From the NCBI GenBank assembly GCA_903899985.1, contig CAIULL010000164.1, forward strand, positions 62,001 through 126,000: 64,000 bases of DNA. Direction: 5' to 3'. Below are positions 19,601 through 28,111 of this stretch, in pieces (within the stretch, counting starts at the first letter, position 1; each line of letters opens with the position of its first letter). Source of the DNA: an uncultured Schlesneria sp. (lineage in GTDB: Bacteria; Planctomycetota; Planctomycetia; Planctomycetales; Planctomycetaceae). A model generated the notes under the pieces. It was not told where the DNA came from and did no database searches. It saw only the letters and a program-made list of their open reading frames with translations. The translations under genes were made by a program, and so were the position numbers.

Positions 19601-21147
19601 GACCACTGCAGTCTTGCCGTCTTTTCTTCAGAAGTGAGACAGACCAGCCGCATTTCATTTTTCGATTCGGCAAGGCAGTACAAACGTCCTGCATATGGAA
19701 GGGGCGGACCCACAAAGAAGAACCCGGAAAATTCGATGGGTGGGGTTCCATTCTGTCCGCCAATCTCCCAGACAAGTCGTCCCCCTTTCAGGTCGTAGGC
19801 GACCAGCTTGTTCACGGGATCGGAAATCGTCTGTGCCCCGAACTGCAGGCTTCTGCGGGGAAGATACGCGCTGAATTGAGATTCTGTTTCCTCAATCGCA
19901 AAAAGGTTCTGACCATCGCTGGTCAGCGAACCGGAAAGCTGATCTCGAAACAGCTTGATGCGAAGGTATCCTCGAAACGTTACTGGCGATGCGGCGGAAA
20001 TCATGTCGGAACTGGCCAGTGGACTTTGGAAAAGCCATCCCAGCATTCCATCAGTCGTTGCCGAACGCCATAACAGTCGACCTGTTTTCAAGCTGACCGC
20101 CGTGACGTCGTTCAACGTGCGATAGACAACAACGTCGCCCACAATCACCGGGATCGCGGCGGGTTGAGTCAGCCGGTTATTGTCACGCATCATTCTTTCG
20201 AGCTGGTTGGTTAGCTGGTCGAATCCTTCAATCCGCTGCTGATTGACCACGTCGTCCGAGTGAAACCGCAAATATTGTCGCGGGGAGATTGCCCACAAAC
20301 CTCCGCCGACGGGGCTTGTCGGACTGGCCGATTCATTGCCGGTCAAACCGCCGCGAGGCAATTCCCATTCGTTCACGGTCCGGGCATTCGATCTCAGTAC
20401 CGGACCGAAATGAGTCGCCAGCCATTCAGGAGCCTCCTGCAAGTTTTTAAAAGGGGTGATTGGACGCCCGCCGACCTGCCAGGCAACATCGTCATTCACT
20501 TCATTTAATGCGGCGAGCGCCGCCAAACTTCGATCAGACTCGCCGGCCAGATACCACGCAAACGCGGACCGCAATAACAAGGAAGCTTTGAGAGGTCCTG
20601 TTGACTTCGGGTGCCGCAACATCGTTTCGCACAGCGACCCCGCTTCGATCAGGCGGTCATGGTCAAAAGCCAGACTGGTCAACTGCTGCAGCGCCTCAAG
20701 TCCGGCCAATGTCGTTTGATAGCTGGAGGCGACGTCAGACAGCTTTTCAATGTCATTGGTGAGCTGAGCCTCTTTGAAAAGATCGCGAGCGATACCACCC
20801 ACGTGCAGCTCATAAGCAGCCTGCCCCTGCGCCGGAAGGTCAGCTAACATCTGCAGGGCCTGGGCTCGAGCTCCAACGGGTTTCCTGAACCGGAAATCCT
20901 TCTCCAGAAAATAGTCTTCGGGATGATCCAGGACCATCTGCAAACGCATCACCGCAGGAGCAAATTGCTTTTGCTCGATGAAAACTTGAGCTTCATCGAG
21001 TGCCTGTTGCAGACCGCGATCGATTTCGGCGGTGACTCGGTTATCGATGGGAAATAACAGCCGGCCGCGAACGCCTTGTGCGCTCGACGAATCGCCGAGA
21101 CAAACAATTCCCCCGATGACAAGGCCGATCCAAACCACAAACCGCAT
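16609..21147 (-). CDS. giant secreted PQQ-like beta-propeller protein with TPR segment
   Basis: 1512 residues. Signal peptide MRFVVWIGLVIGGIVCLGDS then SSAQG. Residues ~30-300 are helical and TPR-like. Two PQQ-like beta-propeller regions follow (about 340-730 and 1090-1500), marked by repeats such as VAYDLKGGRLVWEIGG, CLNLIDGTLIWKRQRQ, AADPETGQILWSRTG and CSIDKKEGKVLWSVP; a TPR-like helical stretch (about 760-830, NAEALALRGELRLHRGN) lies between. The repeated W-binding blades suggest a scaffold or binding protein in the periplasm rather than a quinoprotein enzyme: the PQQ cofactor ligands of alcohol dehydrogenases were not seen. This architecture is frequent in planctomycetes and has no known function. 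Confidence 0.9.
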   Translation of the reverse strand: MRFVVWIGLVIGGIVCLGDSSSAQGVRGRLLFPIDNRVTAEIDRGLQQALDEAQVFIEQKQFAPAVMRLQMVLDHPEDYFLEKDFRFRKPVGARAQALQMLADLPAQGQAAYELHVGGIARDLFKEAQLTNDIEKLSDVASSYQTTLAGLEALQQLTSLAFDHDRLIEAGSLCETMLRHPKSTGPLKASLLLRSAFAWYLAGESDRSLAALAALNEVNDDVAWQVGGRPITPFKNLQEAPEWLATHFGPVLRSNARTVNEWELPRGGLTGNESASPTSPVGGGLWAISPRQYLRFHSDDVVNQQRIEGFDQLTNQLERMMRDNNRLTQPAAIPVIVGDVVVYRTLNDVTAVSLKTGRLLWRSATTDGMLGWLFQSPLASSDMISAASPVTFRGYLRIKLFRDQLSGSLTSDGQNLFAIEETESQFSAYLPRRSLQFGAQTISDPVNKLVAYDLKGGRLVWEIGGQNGTPPIEFSGFFFVGPPLPYAGRLYCLAESKNEMRLVCLTSEEKTARLQWSQALITTDRALFGAPFRSAGLIPAVNEGLMICPTANGSVVAFDVVQRQLKWGYSYDSPSRKSLQGGGEVVGDEETGRWLDSGPVLAGGRMVLTPRDSSEIHCLNLIDGTLIWKRQRQQGLYVACVNGDQVIVVGRSQVVAYSLADGTDVWNQPTEIPEPSGRGVRIGSQYLLPLSSGHIATLNLKTGQILGRSKLPGNRIPGNLAVGEGALVSCGINDVVGFRSLAEIDQQIERQLDVDPANAEALALRGELRLHRGNEGDAIDDLRRSLKQQPQLRVKRILVETLVDRFRNDPRQLLQSSAELQSLSEDPRQQIEVTQLLVSALNETGDRVGAVAQLFRLALTMQLPDEMVASGPDHFVSLEQSLRSQLFAIYEAASSSERTEIAKVFGRELDAILATPDRNHRLVKFVRFTIGHPAADGLLLRLAESNEALPVEMSRTKLLERIAGSENKSVAAAAVAGLASRFLASSAPKEARLWIEELGQRFPTETLRDGKTGRQLSDEWMVRNDIRQSTVNRLSWPLGEVEVNRTEHHLTQATWPVDVVTHVGQYFKGWTFETDALVTMLTARDPNFKVVWRFPLVNTANEQRIHPSQLHIRGRRLAFSSGMWLAVMEVADSQSEPRLLFEKSLRPSAFMATRPNNTTVERRLLPNGRRFQLMYDTRGSAGFLIGLADDAVFYQLDNRLFAADPETGQILWSRTGSQFAKADATADKSLVVNAPDNGAYLLRTIDGKIQQQHRGNANETPIWFRGTRRLSLHNQGADQRIFEMRDFDGDRVIWQSQHQSTSVPSVIDDEDLAILEPSGKLTVLKLATGEVRLTTDVPVKRPLRGVVVMAAQRWDDRYIIVAGVQSKPPDQRRVIPLNFGSPKDFQSPRELGAPSNVAFTIDGIVCSIDKKEGKVLWSVPVAELAFDTAQPASVPVLVLASWFVDIDARNGFPLSPKLSSLILDKRTGARIYEKQEALDPGGRGVQFVPSIDDRKLVVDFYHFQLELTFPPTK

Positions 21148-21357
21148 CTTCGTTCTCCTCGAACGATTGGCGCATTCAATGACTGCCGAATTCAGATTTC
21201 AGCGTGAACCCTCAATGATTAACACCGCTCTGCTTGCCTCAATCCGTCTGAGACATTGCTTCATCCGCCAGCCTTAATCCATCTTCGAGATCATAGTCGA
21301 TTAATCAATTGATTGCTGCATAGGACGGATCGCTGCCCCTCAAAACCCAGCGACAAT

Positions 21358-22842
21358 TCATTTGAACTCATACGGGTACATATTCAGCCGCAGCGGATCA
21401 CACAATCCAACTCGGTTAAACGGTTTGATTGCCTCACTGATTCTCGCCGTAAAATCGCCTGACGAGACTGTCGGATCGCCAATATCATTCACAGCCCGAT
21501 TCAAAGCGGCACGTAGTTCCGGTCGATCGGCACTGAGAAATGCCGCTCCTTTCGCCACCCGACCCGCTCGACGCTCTTCCTCAGAAAAGATTGACGTGGC
21601 AAAGTAAAACATCGACATCGCAATCATCCGCTCAAACTGCCGGAACCCGACAAAACTGCCACTGACGATCAGGTCAATGAATTCCACTTCCTTCTGAACC
21701 AGAGCATCGTATTTCCGAAGTTCGTCGGCCAGTTCGGGTCGACCCCAGCATCGTTCGAACATGTCCATCAATCGTTCGATCCCGATCAGCGTAAAGGTGT
21801 TTCCAGTACTGTGCAGCGGATCATGAAACGCAGCGGTGTTGGGAAGCATCACCCAGTTCGGCCCCGCAGACCGACTCAGTCGGCGCTGCATCCGCCCGGT
21901 CTGACGCCACGGGACGATCGGCCTGGCGCTTGCGAACTGTTCTGCCACGGCCGGCAAACGAGCCATCATCGCAGCCCATTCAGCCTCAGGGCTGCCGGTT
22001 GTTTCGCGAGGGAACCGGTCGGGATCGAGTGCGAACCCGGCACTGGTCACTCCATTATCGAACGGCAACACCCACATCCAACCCCCATCGAACACATGAT
22101 GCAAGGCCGCATCGTCGCAGGGGTAAGGATGCCCGCTGATGTCTCCTCCTCGATCAGCATAAAGATCGCCCCATCGAGCCACATCGGTGAAATGCGAAAA
22201 CAGCCCGCGTGATCGCGTCTTCATGTCATCGCGATGCGGCTCGACCCCAAGCATTTTCGCTAAAAAGCCCCCTTCTCCGGAGGCGTCAATCAAAAAATCC
22301 GCTCGAAGATGGATTGCTTCTTGTGTGGATTCAGATCGTCCCTTGAGTTCCCAGCCGGCACCTCGCGGGGTCAATTGATCGATGACAGTCTGATCAAAGT
22401 AAGGAATCCCCATCCGAACCGCTTCGGCAGCCAGAAAACTATCAAAGTCGGATCTCAGCCAGTGAGTATCGGCGTCTTCATTGGTGAGACTCGCCGCGAC
22501 GAGCAGTTCATTCGCTCGATCAGATCGAGGTTGGAAGTCTTGACCGAATACATGATGAAAATAGCTGAAGCCTCGTTTCAGTCCGCAAACGATCTCAGGA
22601 TAGGTCCGCTTCCAGCTCGCGTAATTGGCCAGCGGAGCGATCCGGGGCAAATCATAACGACGTGCCAGCCCTTCCAGGATCAGGTTCGCCACGGGCGTCG
22701 ACGATTCCCCAACGGCAAACCGGGGATGAGTCCCCCGGTCAATCAGCACGGGCCGCAAGCCCATGCGTTGCAGCAGCATGGCGATCAGGCTACCACTAAA
22801 GCCCGCTCCCACAACAGCGATGTCCGCATCGATTTCGATCAC
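21358..22842 (-). CDS. FAD-dependent oxidoreductase of the flavin halogenase-like family
   Basis: About 495 residues. N-terminal FAD fold DADIAVVGAGFSGSLIAMLL, then VGESSTPVANLILEGLA in the place of the halogenase GESTxP loop, and GGWMWVLPFDNG, which matches the halogenase WxWxIP signature. The catalytic lysine of tryptophan halogenases, which follows the GESTxP loop, is not evident, so halogenation is doubtful; related proteins include uncharacterised monooxygenase- or reductase-like enzymes. The frame is open to an ATG at 23034, but the first 64 residues look non-coding; GTG at 22842 (MIEIDADIAVVGAG) fits the family. No carrier protein, NRPS or flavin reductase gene lies nearby. Confidence 0.83.
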   Translation of the reverse strand: MIEIDADIAVVGAGFSGSLIAMLLQRMGLRPVLIDRGTHPRFAVGESSTPVANLILEGLARRYDLPRIAPLANYASWKRTYPEIVCGLKRGFSYFHHVFGQDFQPRSDRANELLVAASLTNEDADTHWLRSDFDSFLAAEAVRMGIPYFDQTVIDQLTPRGAGWELKGRSESTQEAIHLRADFLIDASGEGGFLAKMLGVEPHRDDMKTRSRGLFSHFTDVARWGDLYADRGGDISGHPYPCDDAALHHVFDGGWMWVLPFDNGVTSAGFALDPDRFPRETTGSPEAEWAAMMARLPAVAEQFASARPIVPWRQTGRMQRRLSRSAGPNWVMLPNTAAFHDPLHSTGNTFTLIGIERLMDMFERCWGRPELADELRKYDALVQKEVEFIDLIVSGSFVGFRQFERMIAMSMFYFATSIFSEEERRAGRVAKGAAFLSADRPELRAALNRAVNDIGDPTVSSGDFTARISEAIKPFNRVGLCDPLRLNMYPYEFK

Positions 22843-23233
22843 AGGTTGTCCATTTTCTACACCGTTCGTTTCAACGAAACACAAACGTATATGGCCGCAA
22901 ACCAATTCGCAAATGCAAAGCGCAACGGAACCCCAACGCCAATTAAAGAATTCAAAACTCCTTGACTGGAGGAACCCCTTCGCGAACTCTGCGTACTTGT
23001 GTCTCGAAATCCGCTCATAAGTCCCATACGTCATATCATCCCGATAAGACCAACGTCTTTGTCAGTATTCATCAGTTCGTCATTTCATTCATCGGTCAGA
23101 CTTGGACCGCATACAAACGGCTAACATCACACGAGACCATGCCGAAAAGGGAGCAACCGGTACTTGGATTTCCCAACTCATCACCGTTTCGCGTAAAATT
23201 GGAATTCGCAGGGGAAATCGAATAAGGATCATA

Positions 23234-24097
23234 ATGCAGTACTCCAACATTGTTCAGCGGGTTCTTGAGTTAGCGCAACAGGCCAGCGAGGCACGGGATC
23301 GCGCGGCGCGGCAATTGATCGAACAGGATCTGCGGGTATTTCTAAAACCTCTTAAAGCGGCTGAGATTTACATGCTGGCCACACTCATGTATCTCGGCCT
23401 TGAGGGGGGCAGTGTCGCTGGACTGATGGACCGCTACCAGCAAATGAGCGATACGTTCGGGACTCCTGAACGTGCAATCGATCAGATGCTCACAAAGGAC
23501 AGCCTGCATAAACACCTGAGAAAAAGTTTGGCGATTCTGGAGTCTGCCGGGGTTGAAGTTGACGCGCTACTGACAACACATATTGATTCGCCGCTGGCGC
23601 TTCTGAACAGCAGCGATGATGTGGAGCTGAGCCTCGGTCCGTGGCGTTGCGATCAATGCGGCCAGGCCATTGCAAAGCCTGAACACGGATTACTGCAATG
23701 GCTGATTCGCTCGAAAGATGGTCATGGCACAGGGCGGGATTTGCGAATTGTCCATGTCAACCATGCGAGTCCGCTCGGACTGCCGAACGGTTGCGGTCCG
23801 GACGAAAGGGAGGAGTTCTCCAGGGACGGAGCGGGCCTTTCAGATGTCCCTTTACATTGGATGCTCGAACCCGATGGATTGGTACGATTACTTTCATTCG
23901 TTGAAGAGGGGGAATTCTCGGCAAACGAAGTGAACCGGATCATTATGCGGTTGCTGGTCCCGGGCTACGAAACGGCAAGACCGTATTTTCAAAAAGCGAT
24001 TGACGCCGGAATTGTCGAACTTGAACTTCCGGACGATTACTTTTACCAGTCGCAACTAGGAGACATCGTGGCGAATATTCCAAAGCTTGAGAAATGA
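23234..24097 (+). CDS. uncharacterised protein with DUF3775-like part and CxxC site
   Basis: 287 residues, cytoplasmic by appearance. The N-terminal half (residues 1-120) is helical and contains IYMLATLMYLGLEGGSVAGL, weakly like the DUF3775 'LxWLGRGDG' region. The C-terminal half opens with WRCDQCGQAIAKPEHGLLQW (a zinc-ribbon-like CxxC) and carries RIVHVNHASPLGLPNGCG, then WMLEPDGLVRLLSFVEEGEF; this second half resembles a domain found in many hypothetical proteins. The ATG at 23234 has AAGGA 8 bases upstream; an earlier start would add 44 implausible residues. Function unknown. It heads a run of small plus-strand genes of unknown role. Confidence 0.8.
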   Translation: MQYSNIVQRVLELAQQASEARDRAARQLIEQDLRVFLKPLKAAEIYMLATLMYLGLEGGSVAGLMDRYQQMSDTFGTPERAIDQMLTKDSLHKHLRKSLAILESAGVEVDALLTTHIDSPLALLNSSDDVELSLGPWRCDQCGQAIAKPEHGLLQWLIRSKDGHGTGRDLRIVHVNHASPLGLPNGCGPDEREEFSRDGAGLSDVPLHWMLEPDGLVRLLSFVEEGEFSANEVNRIIMRLLVPGYETARPYFQKAIDAGIVELELPDDYFYQSQLGDIVANIPKLEK

Positions 24098-24286
24098 TTC
24101 TGATTCGCTGTTGGTCGGGATCGTTTTGACGTCCATGCCTCGTTCCGGCTCGCATTATTCAAGGATCGGCTCGATTTAATGCTCATCCTTCCTTTGCAGA
24201 AATTGATTAGATTTTTGCCTATTTGCGTTTACCCTGGCTCGCTGAACGTCGAAATATTCGCTGGTTTTATTGTTGGGTGAAAGAAA

Positions 24287-24568
24287 ATGTATTGTCCTTA
24301 CTGCGGCTCAGAACTGATGGATGACACCGGTGGAGAACTTCGCTGCCGCAGTTCTGATGCCCTTTTCAGCCGCCATCTTAGCGATCGGTTTCGAAAGTTT
24401 GTCGAGCAGGGTCCAAACGAGAACGCACAGCCGGCAACAATGTCAATCAGCGATTTCCATTGCGTGAGATGCGGTTCGTGGACCATCAATGGCGTGTGCG
24501 ATAATTGCGGCGTTGTGATCACCACTTCGATGGCCCACGAGCTTATTGAATTTAATCCGCATCCTTGA
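24287..24568 (+). CDS. small double zinc-ribbon protein
   Basis: 93 residues with two Cys-pair sites: MYCPYCGSELMDDTGGELRC at the start and FHCVRCGSWTINGVCDNCGV near the end, seven Cys suited to binding zinc. The middle is charged. Similar short proteins occur as uncharacterised singletons in many bacteria; there is no enzyme domain. ATG preceded by GAAAGAAA. Unknown function, possibly nucleic-acid or protein binding. Its neighbours on both sides are also unknown. Confidence 0.75.
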   Translation: MYCPYCGSELMDDTGGELRCRSSDALFSRHLSDRFRKFVEQGPNENAQPATMSISDFHCVRCGSWTINGVCDNCGVVITTSMAHELIEFNPHP

Positions 24569-24720
24569 GATGAAAAGTGGCCACGGCTTGTAAAAGGCAT
24601 TCGTGATCGAATTTGTCTCACTTTTGCGATTCGTGTACCGTGATTGAATAAACAATCGATGGGGTCGGCTGGAGTAAAATCGGCTGACCGATAACGTTCG
24701 CCGGCAAGAAAGACACACAC

Positions 24721-25152
24721 TTGGTGTCAGACGTGAGAAGCTTCGTGCTGTTTAAAACCGACTTGTTCGTGTTTCGTCAGCGGGACGAAGATATCGATAA
24801 TTGGAGCGTTGGCGGCGACTGCGCCGGATGGTTTTATATTCGGCTTCTGCTGATGGACCGAATTCAGCACCAACGCGACCCCTTGATGGAAGATTGGGGA
24901 TGGGCTTTTGACGTTTTGGTTGACGGCGTTACGGTCACGGTCAATGTTTGGGCGTTCCCAATCGAGAACTGTTGGTTGTTCGAAGTGAAACCGATAAGCC
25001 GCTTCTTTGGACGACAATCAGAGGAAAGACTGCTCGCAGCGAAAGGGATCGTTACGTATGCAATTGAGATGATCATGGAGGCCGACGCCAGAATTCTTAA
25101 TCGCACTTGGTATGCCAATGACCCGTTCAAGTTAGGACTAACAGACTTCTGA
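24721..25152 (+). CDS. small protein of unknown function (immunity-protein-like)
   Basis: 143 residues, no signal peptide or membrane segment. Aromatic-rich beta/alpha pattern (DNWSVGGDCAGWFYIRLLLM, then DWGWAFDVLVDGVTVTVNVW and FEVKPISRFFGRQSE). Proteins of this look are found as lone hypotheticals and among immunity proteins of contact-dependent toxins, but this is only resemblance. The frame opens at TTG 24721; GTG at 24724 or 24733 are alternatives. No toxin gene is next to it. Confidence 0.65.
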   Translation: MVSDVRSFVLFKTDLFVFRQRDEDIDNWSVGGDCAGWFYIRLLLMDRIQHQRDPLMEDWGWAFDVLVDGVTVTVNVWAFPIENCWLFEVKPISRFFGRQSEERLLAAKGIVTYAIEMIMEADARILNRTWYANDPFKLGLTDF

Positions 25153-25322
25153 CGGTTACATCGAACTCGTATGGGTCAGGGGAACGGAACCACCGGGACA
25201 GGTCCAGTTCGGCCGCTCTGATTGCTCCAATGCCAATATGTTCCTGTTTCCTGTCGGCCAATCCTATTTTCTCAATGCTGACTTAATTGCTGATCCCCTG
25301 ATTCAAACAGGACTTCAACTTC

Positions 25323-26069
25323 GTGGACAACGTTTCTCACAAACTATCGATTACGAGGTGGTTCCGTCGGTCATATTTTGCACGAATCATCATCGCGCTG
25401 GTGCTTATCGCCGTCATTCAGTTGACGGTATTCTGGTTGAACTTCGTGCTTCCGGTTCAACGGGAGCATTGGGTTGCCAGCAAGGTGGAAGACCTCGGCG
25501 GCAGAGTTGAATGGCAACGCCGTGGCCCGCGTTGGGTCTATCGAATTCCCTACGCTGACAACTTGCAGCGTATTACGGGAATCACACTGGGAGGAGACGA
25601 AGTTGCTGCGAAAGTATTTCAGCCCGTTCCTGCGGAATTAGTCTCAGAAATCGCAGCGTTAAACTGGCTCGAATTCGTCTTCCTGACTGGCCCAATGATC
25701 ACCGATAAGCAGATCGTGCGACTCAAGGGATTAAAACGAACTCTCGACGACATTCCACAAACTCTTGATCTACAAGGAACTCAACTGACTGACGCAGGGT
25801 TAGAACATTTGAAAGGCCTGACGAACGTGGGTAGCCTCAACCTGAGCGGTACCCAAGTCAGTGACGCCGGACTTTGTCATTTAAAAGGACTTTCGTCCCT
25901 TATGGATCTTGATCTCGCCAACACACAAATCACCGATGAAGGGCTTAAGCATCTTATCGGAATGTCGAACCTCATCGGGATTAATCTCGATGGTACTCAA
26001 ACCACTCCAGAAGGACGAGCACTGCTTCGTCAGGCTTTACCCCATTGTCAGGTCACCAGGGAACCGTGA
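25323..26069 (+). CDS. membrane-anchored leucine-rich-repeat protein
   Basis: 248 residues. A single membrane helix near the N-terminus (ARIIIALVLIAVIQLTVFWL) anchors a domain of planctomycete-type leucine-rich repeats: LDLQGTQLTDAGLEHLKGLT, LNLSGTQVSDAGLCHLKGLS and LDLANTQITDEGLKHLIGMS (residues ~145-235), period 24. Such repeats normally form a protein-binding surface outside the cytoplasm. Start GTG at 25323 with AGGA about 10 bases upstream. Partner unknown. Confidence 0.82.
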   Translation: MDNVSHKLSITRWFRRSYFARIIIALVLIAVIQLTVFWLNFVLPVQREHWVASKVEDLGGRVEWQRRGPRWVYRIPYADNLQRITGITLGGDEVAAKVFQPVPAELVSEIAALNWLEFVFLTGPMITDKQIVRLKGLKRTLDDIPQTLDLQGTQLTDAGLEHLKGLTNVGSLNLSGTQVSDAGLCHLKGLSSLMDLDLANTQITDEGLKHLIGMSNLIGINLDGTQTTPEGRALLRQALPHCQVTREP

Positions 26070-26150
26070 TTTTTCATTTCCTGACGCCCCACGGACGTGG
26101 TCAACTTCGGGGACGCTGCTTTTTCGCAGATGGCAAGACGATTCGGATCG

Positions 26151-27338
26151 TTATGGGCGTGTGCCAAGAGCTTTCTGCATCCATTTGGCAACCACGTCAC
26201 GAACTGAGAACGGAAGACTGAAATGGTCGTCCTGCGGAAACTCTTGAGTTTCGATCGTGGCTCCTAATTCTTTGACCGACTTCGCGTATGCGTGCTGCCA
26301 TGGGACCGGAATCACCGTACCACCCTGGAATGCGTCGACACACATTAACAGCGGACAGCGGGGTTTGACCCGGCCCGCTGAACCTTGCTTGATCGCCTCT
26401 TTCCAGGCATCGAAGTTTTCAGGGGGCGATTTTAAGATCGCCCCTTTCAACCGAAACATTCGAGCGATCATGTCGTTCAGGTGATGGACAGGTTGCACTT
26501 TCCACGAGTCCTGCATCAGTTGCATCCCGAACGGCGTGAAAACATCTGCCGCATTCAGTTTGGGAAACGCTGCGGCATAACCCCAAAGTGTCATCAACAG
26601 GTGCGAGTCGGGTGGGGTCTTGGCATCCGCGAGAGCTGCTCCAATCCCTGTGGGATTTTCGATCCCGACGTACGCCACTCCGGGCGACAACAGTACGCTT
26701 CCCTTCAGCTCAAGAATACCGAAGTCGCTATCACCGAGCTCTGCCACCGAGGCCGCGGTTCCCCCTCCTTGCGACCAGCCATAGGCAAGCAGTTGGGTTC
26801 CCGCTCCCGTCTCAAACTCCCTCGCCGCATGAGCGATAAAGACCGCGTCGCGCGCGTTCGTCGGGCTCACCATGTACTGATGAATTTCCGAGTTACCCAG
26901 GCCCTGATAATCCGTTGCACAGACAACGTAGCCGGCATCAATGAAACCCTGGACACCCGGAATGCCATAATCGATCTGTTGAGTGGCCCCCGGGCTGAAG
27001 TAGACCGTCAACTCCCGCGCCGGATCGGGCTGCGCTGATGGACAGGCGACATCCCCCAGTCCGGTTGTTCCGTGGCACCACGTAACGATCGGACGATCTT
27101 TACCCTTTTTCGCGGGGGCAATCACCATCCCTGTTACTTCATGGGCGACGTCGTGGATATCCTTTGACATGTAGCGAACCCGCCAGGCGACAGCTCCGTT
27201 TAATCGGGTTTCAATCGGTTTGGCGGACAGCAACTTGCCCGCAGAGTTTGTTTGACCGGGAACCTGGCCAGCCAATGATTTGCCGAGCAAACTGATGCCT
27301 GAACCTAAAACGACTGCATGAAAAGTTCGTCTTTGCAT
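26151..27338 (-). CDS. secreted lipase/esterase-like alpha/beta hydrolase
   Basis: 395 residues. The N-terminus MQRRTFHAVVLGSGISLLG has a twin-arginine look and ends near SLAGQ, so export (perhaps Tat) is likely. The body matches secretory lipases (LIP, PF03583): GMVIAPAKKGKDRPIVTWCH, GHG-like HGTTGLGD, and the nucleophile elbow AYGWSQGGGTAA (GxSxG, Ser). FPQDDHFSLPFSV near the end supplies the likely catalytic His, with the acid probably in LMCVDAFQGG. Natural substrate unknown (lipid or polysaccharide ester). Stands alone, convergent with the LRR gene. Confidence 0.86.
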   Translation of the reverse strand: MQRRTFHAVVLGSGISLLGKSLAGQVPGQTNSAGKLLSAKPIETRLNGAVAWRVRYMSKDIHDVAHEVTGMVIAPAKKGKDRPIVTWCHGTTGLGDVACPSAQPDPARELTVYFSPGATQQIDYGIPGVQGFIDAGYVVCATDYQGLGNSEIHQYMVSPTNARDAVFIAHAAREFETGAGTQLLAYGWSQGGGTAASVAELGDSDFGILELKGSVLLSPGVAYVGIENPTGIGAALADAKTPPDSHLLMTLWGYAAAFPKLNAADVFTPFGMQLMQDSWKVQPVHHLNDMIARMFRLKGAILKSPPENFDAWKEAIKQGSAGRVKPRCPLLMCVDAFQGGTVIPVPWQHAYAKSVKELGATIETQEFPQDDHFSLPFSVRDVVAKWMQKALGTRP

Positions 27339-28111
27339 AGCGAGCGGCTCTCATTGATGGAATTGTGGAGCAATGCGCGATCAAGTGAAGGAGAACAGTC
27401 ATCAAGTCAACCCGGCGAATGCCTGTACGTCTCATTCACAACATCAGCCTACCGATCGAACGATACTTTTTCGCTGATGAAGCTGATGAATTTGTACCGG
27501 GACTAAAAGTCGTGATTCCACGATCTTAATCGACAGCGATGCCAACGTTCTGGTACTTCGATATGTGACCTGCAGCCAGATTACCTCACTTGCGGGCCAC
27601 GTCGTCCACCCCAAGTTTGCTGTTCTCGACGACGGCTGCCAGTCTTCATTGATTGATCCTGCGCGGAATACCTTCGGACTGTCCGTCCCAATACGTTGGG
27701 AAAGTTATCTCCATGAAATCGCACACTCGTTTTCCGAGGCTGGCAGTGTCGGGCACTTCGCTGATGCTGTTCGCCGTGTGAGCCGCTGGATTTCCCGCTT
27801 GTGGAAACGATCCCAACGCGACCGAATCAGAAAACTCTTGATTCTCTGAACGCGTCAATTCGTTACGAAACTGAACACTTGCAAAGACAACTGTCTTTAA
27901 TTAGATTTCGCCGCCATTTCAAAACGTTGATGAAACAAAAGCACAATTTCTAATGGGCTATTAGATAGAATTCCAGCCCTTACGTTTGCGGCTTTCGATA
28001 CTTTGCCTCTCAATCGATTTCGATCAGACCGTTTCAATTAGCGACAAAAACCGATCGCAGCGTTGCATTCGGCGTCGCTTGTTTTGTTTCCTTCAAAGGA
28101 AGAAATAGTTG
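27339..28111. other. intergenic region without supported gene
   Basis: A 773-base gap between the divergent lipase-like and PEP-CTERM genes. Short ORFs exist on both strands around 27565-27858, but they have no recognisable domain, start context or bias. It must contain two promoters pointing outward; none is clear enough to mark. The last 130 bases become AT-rich toward the PEP-CTERM start. Confidence 0.5.

Noticed and set aside
27565-27858. Small ORFs on both strands in the lipase/PEP-CTERM gap
   Set aside because: No domain, ribosome site or conserved look; expected by chance in a 773-base gap.
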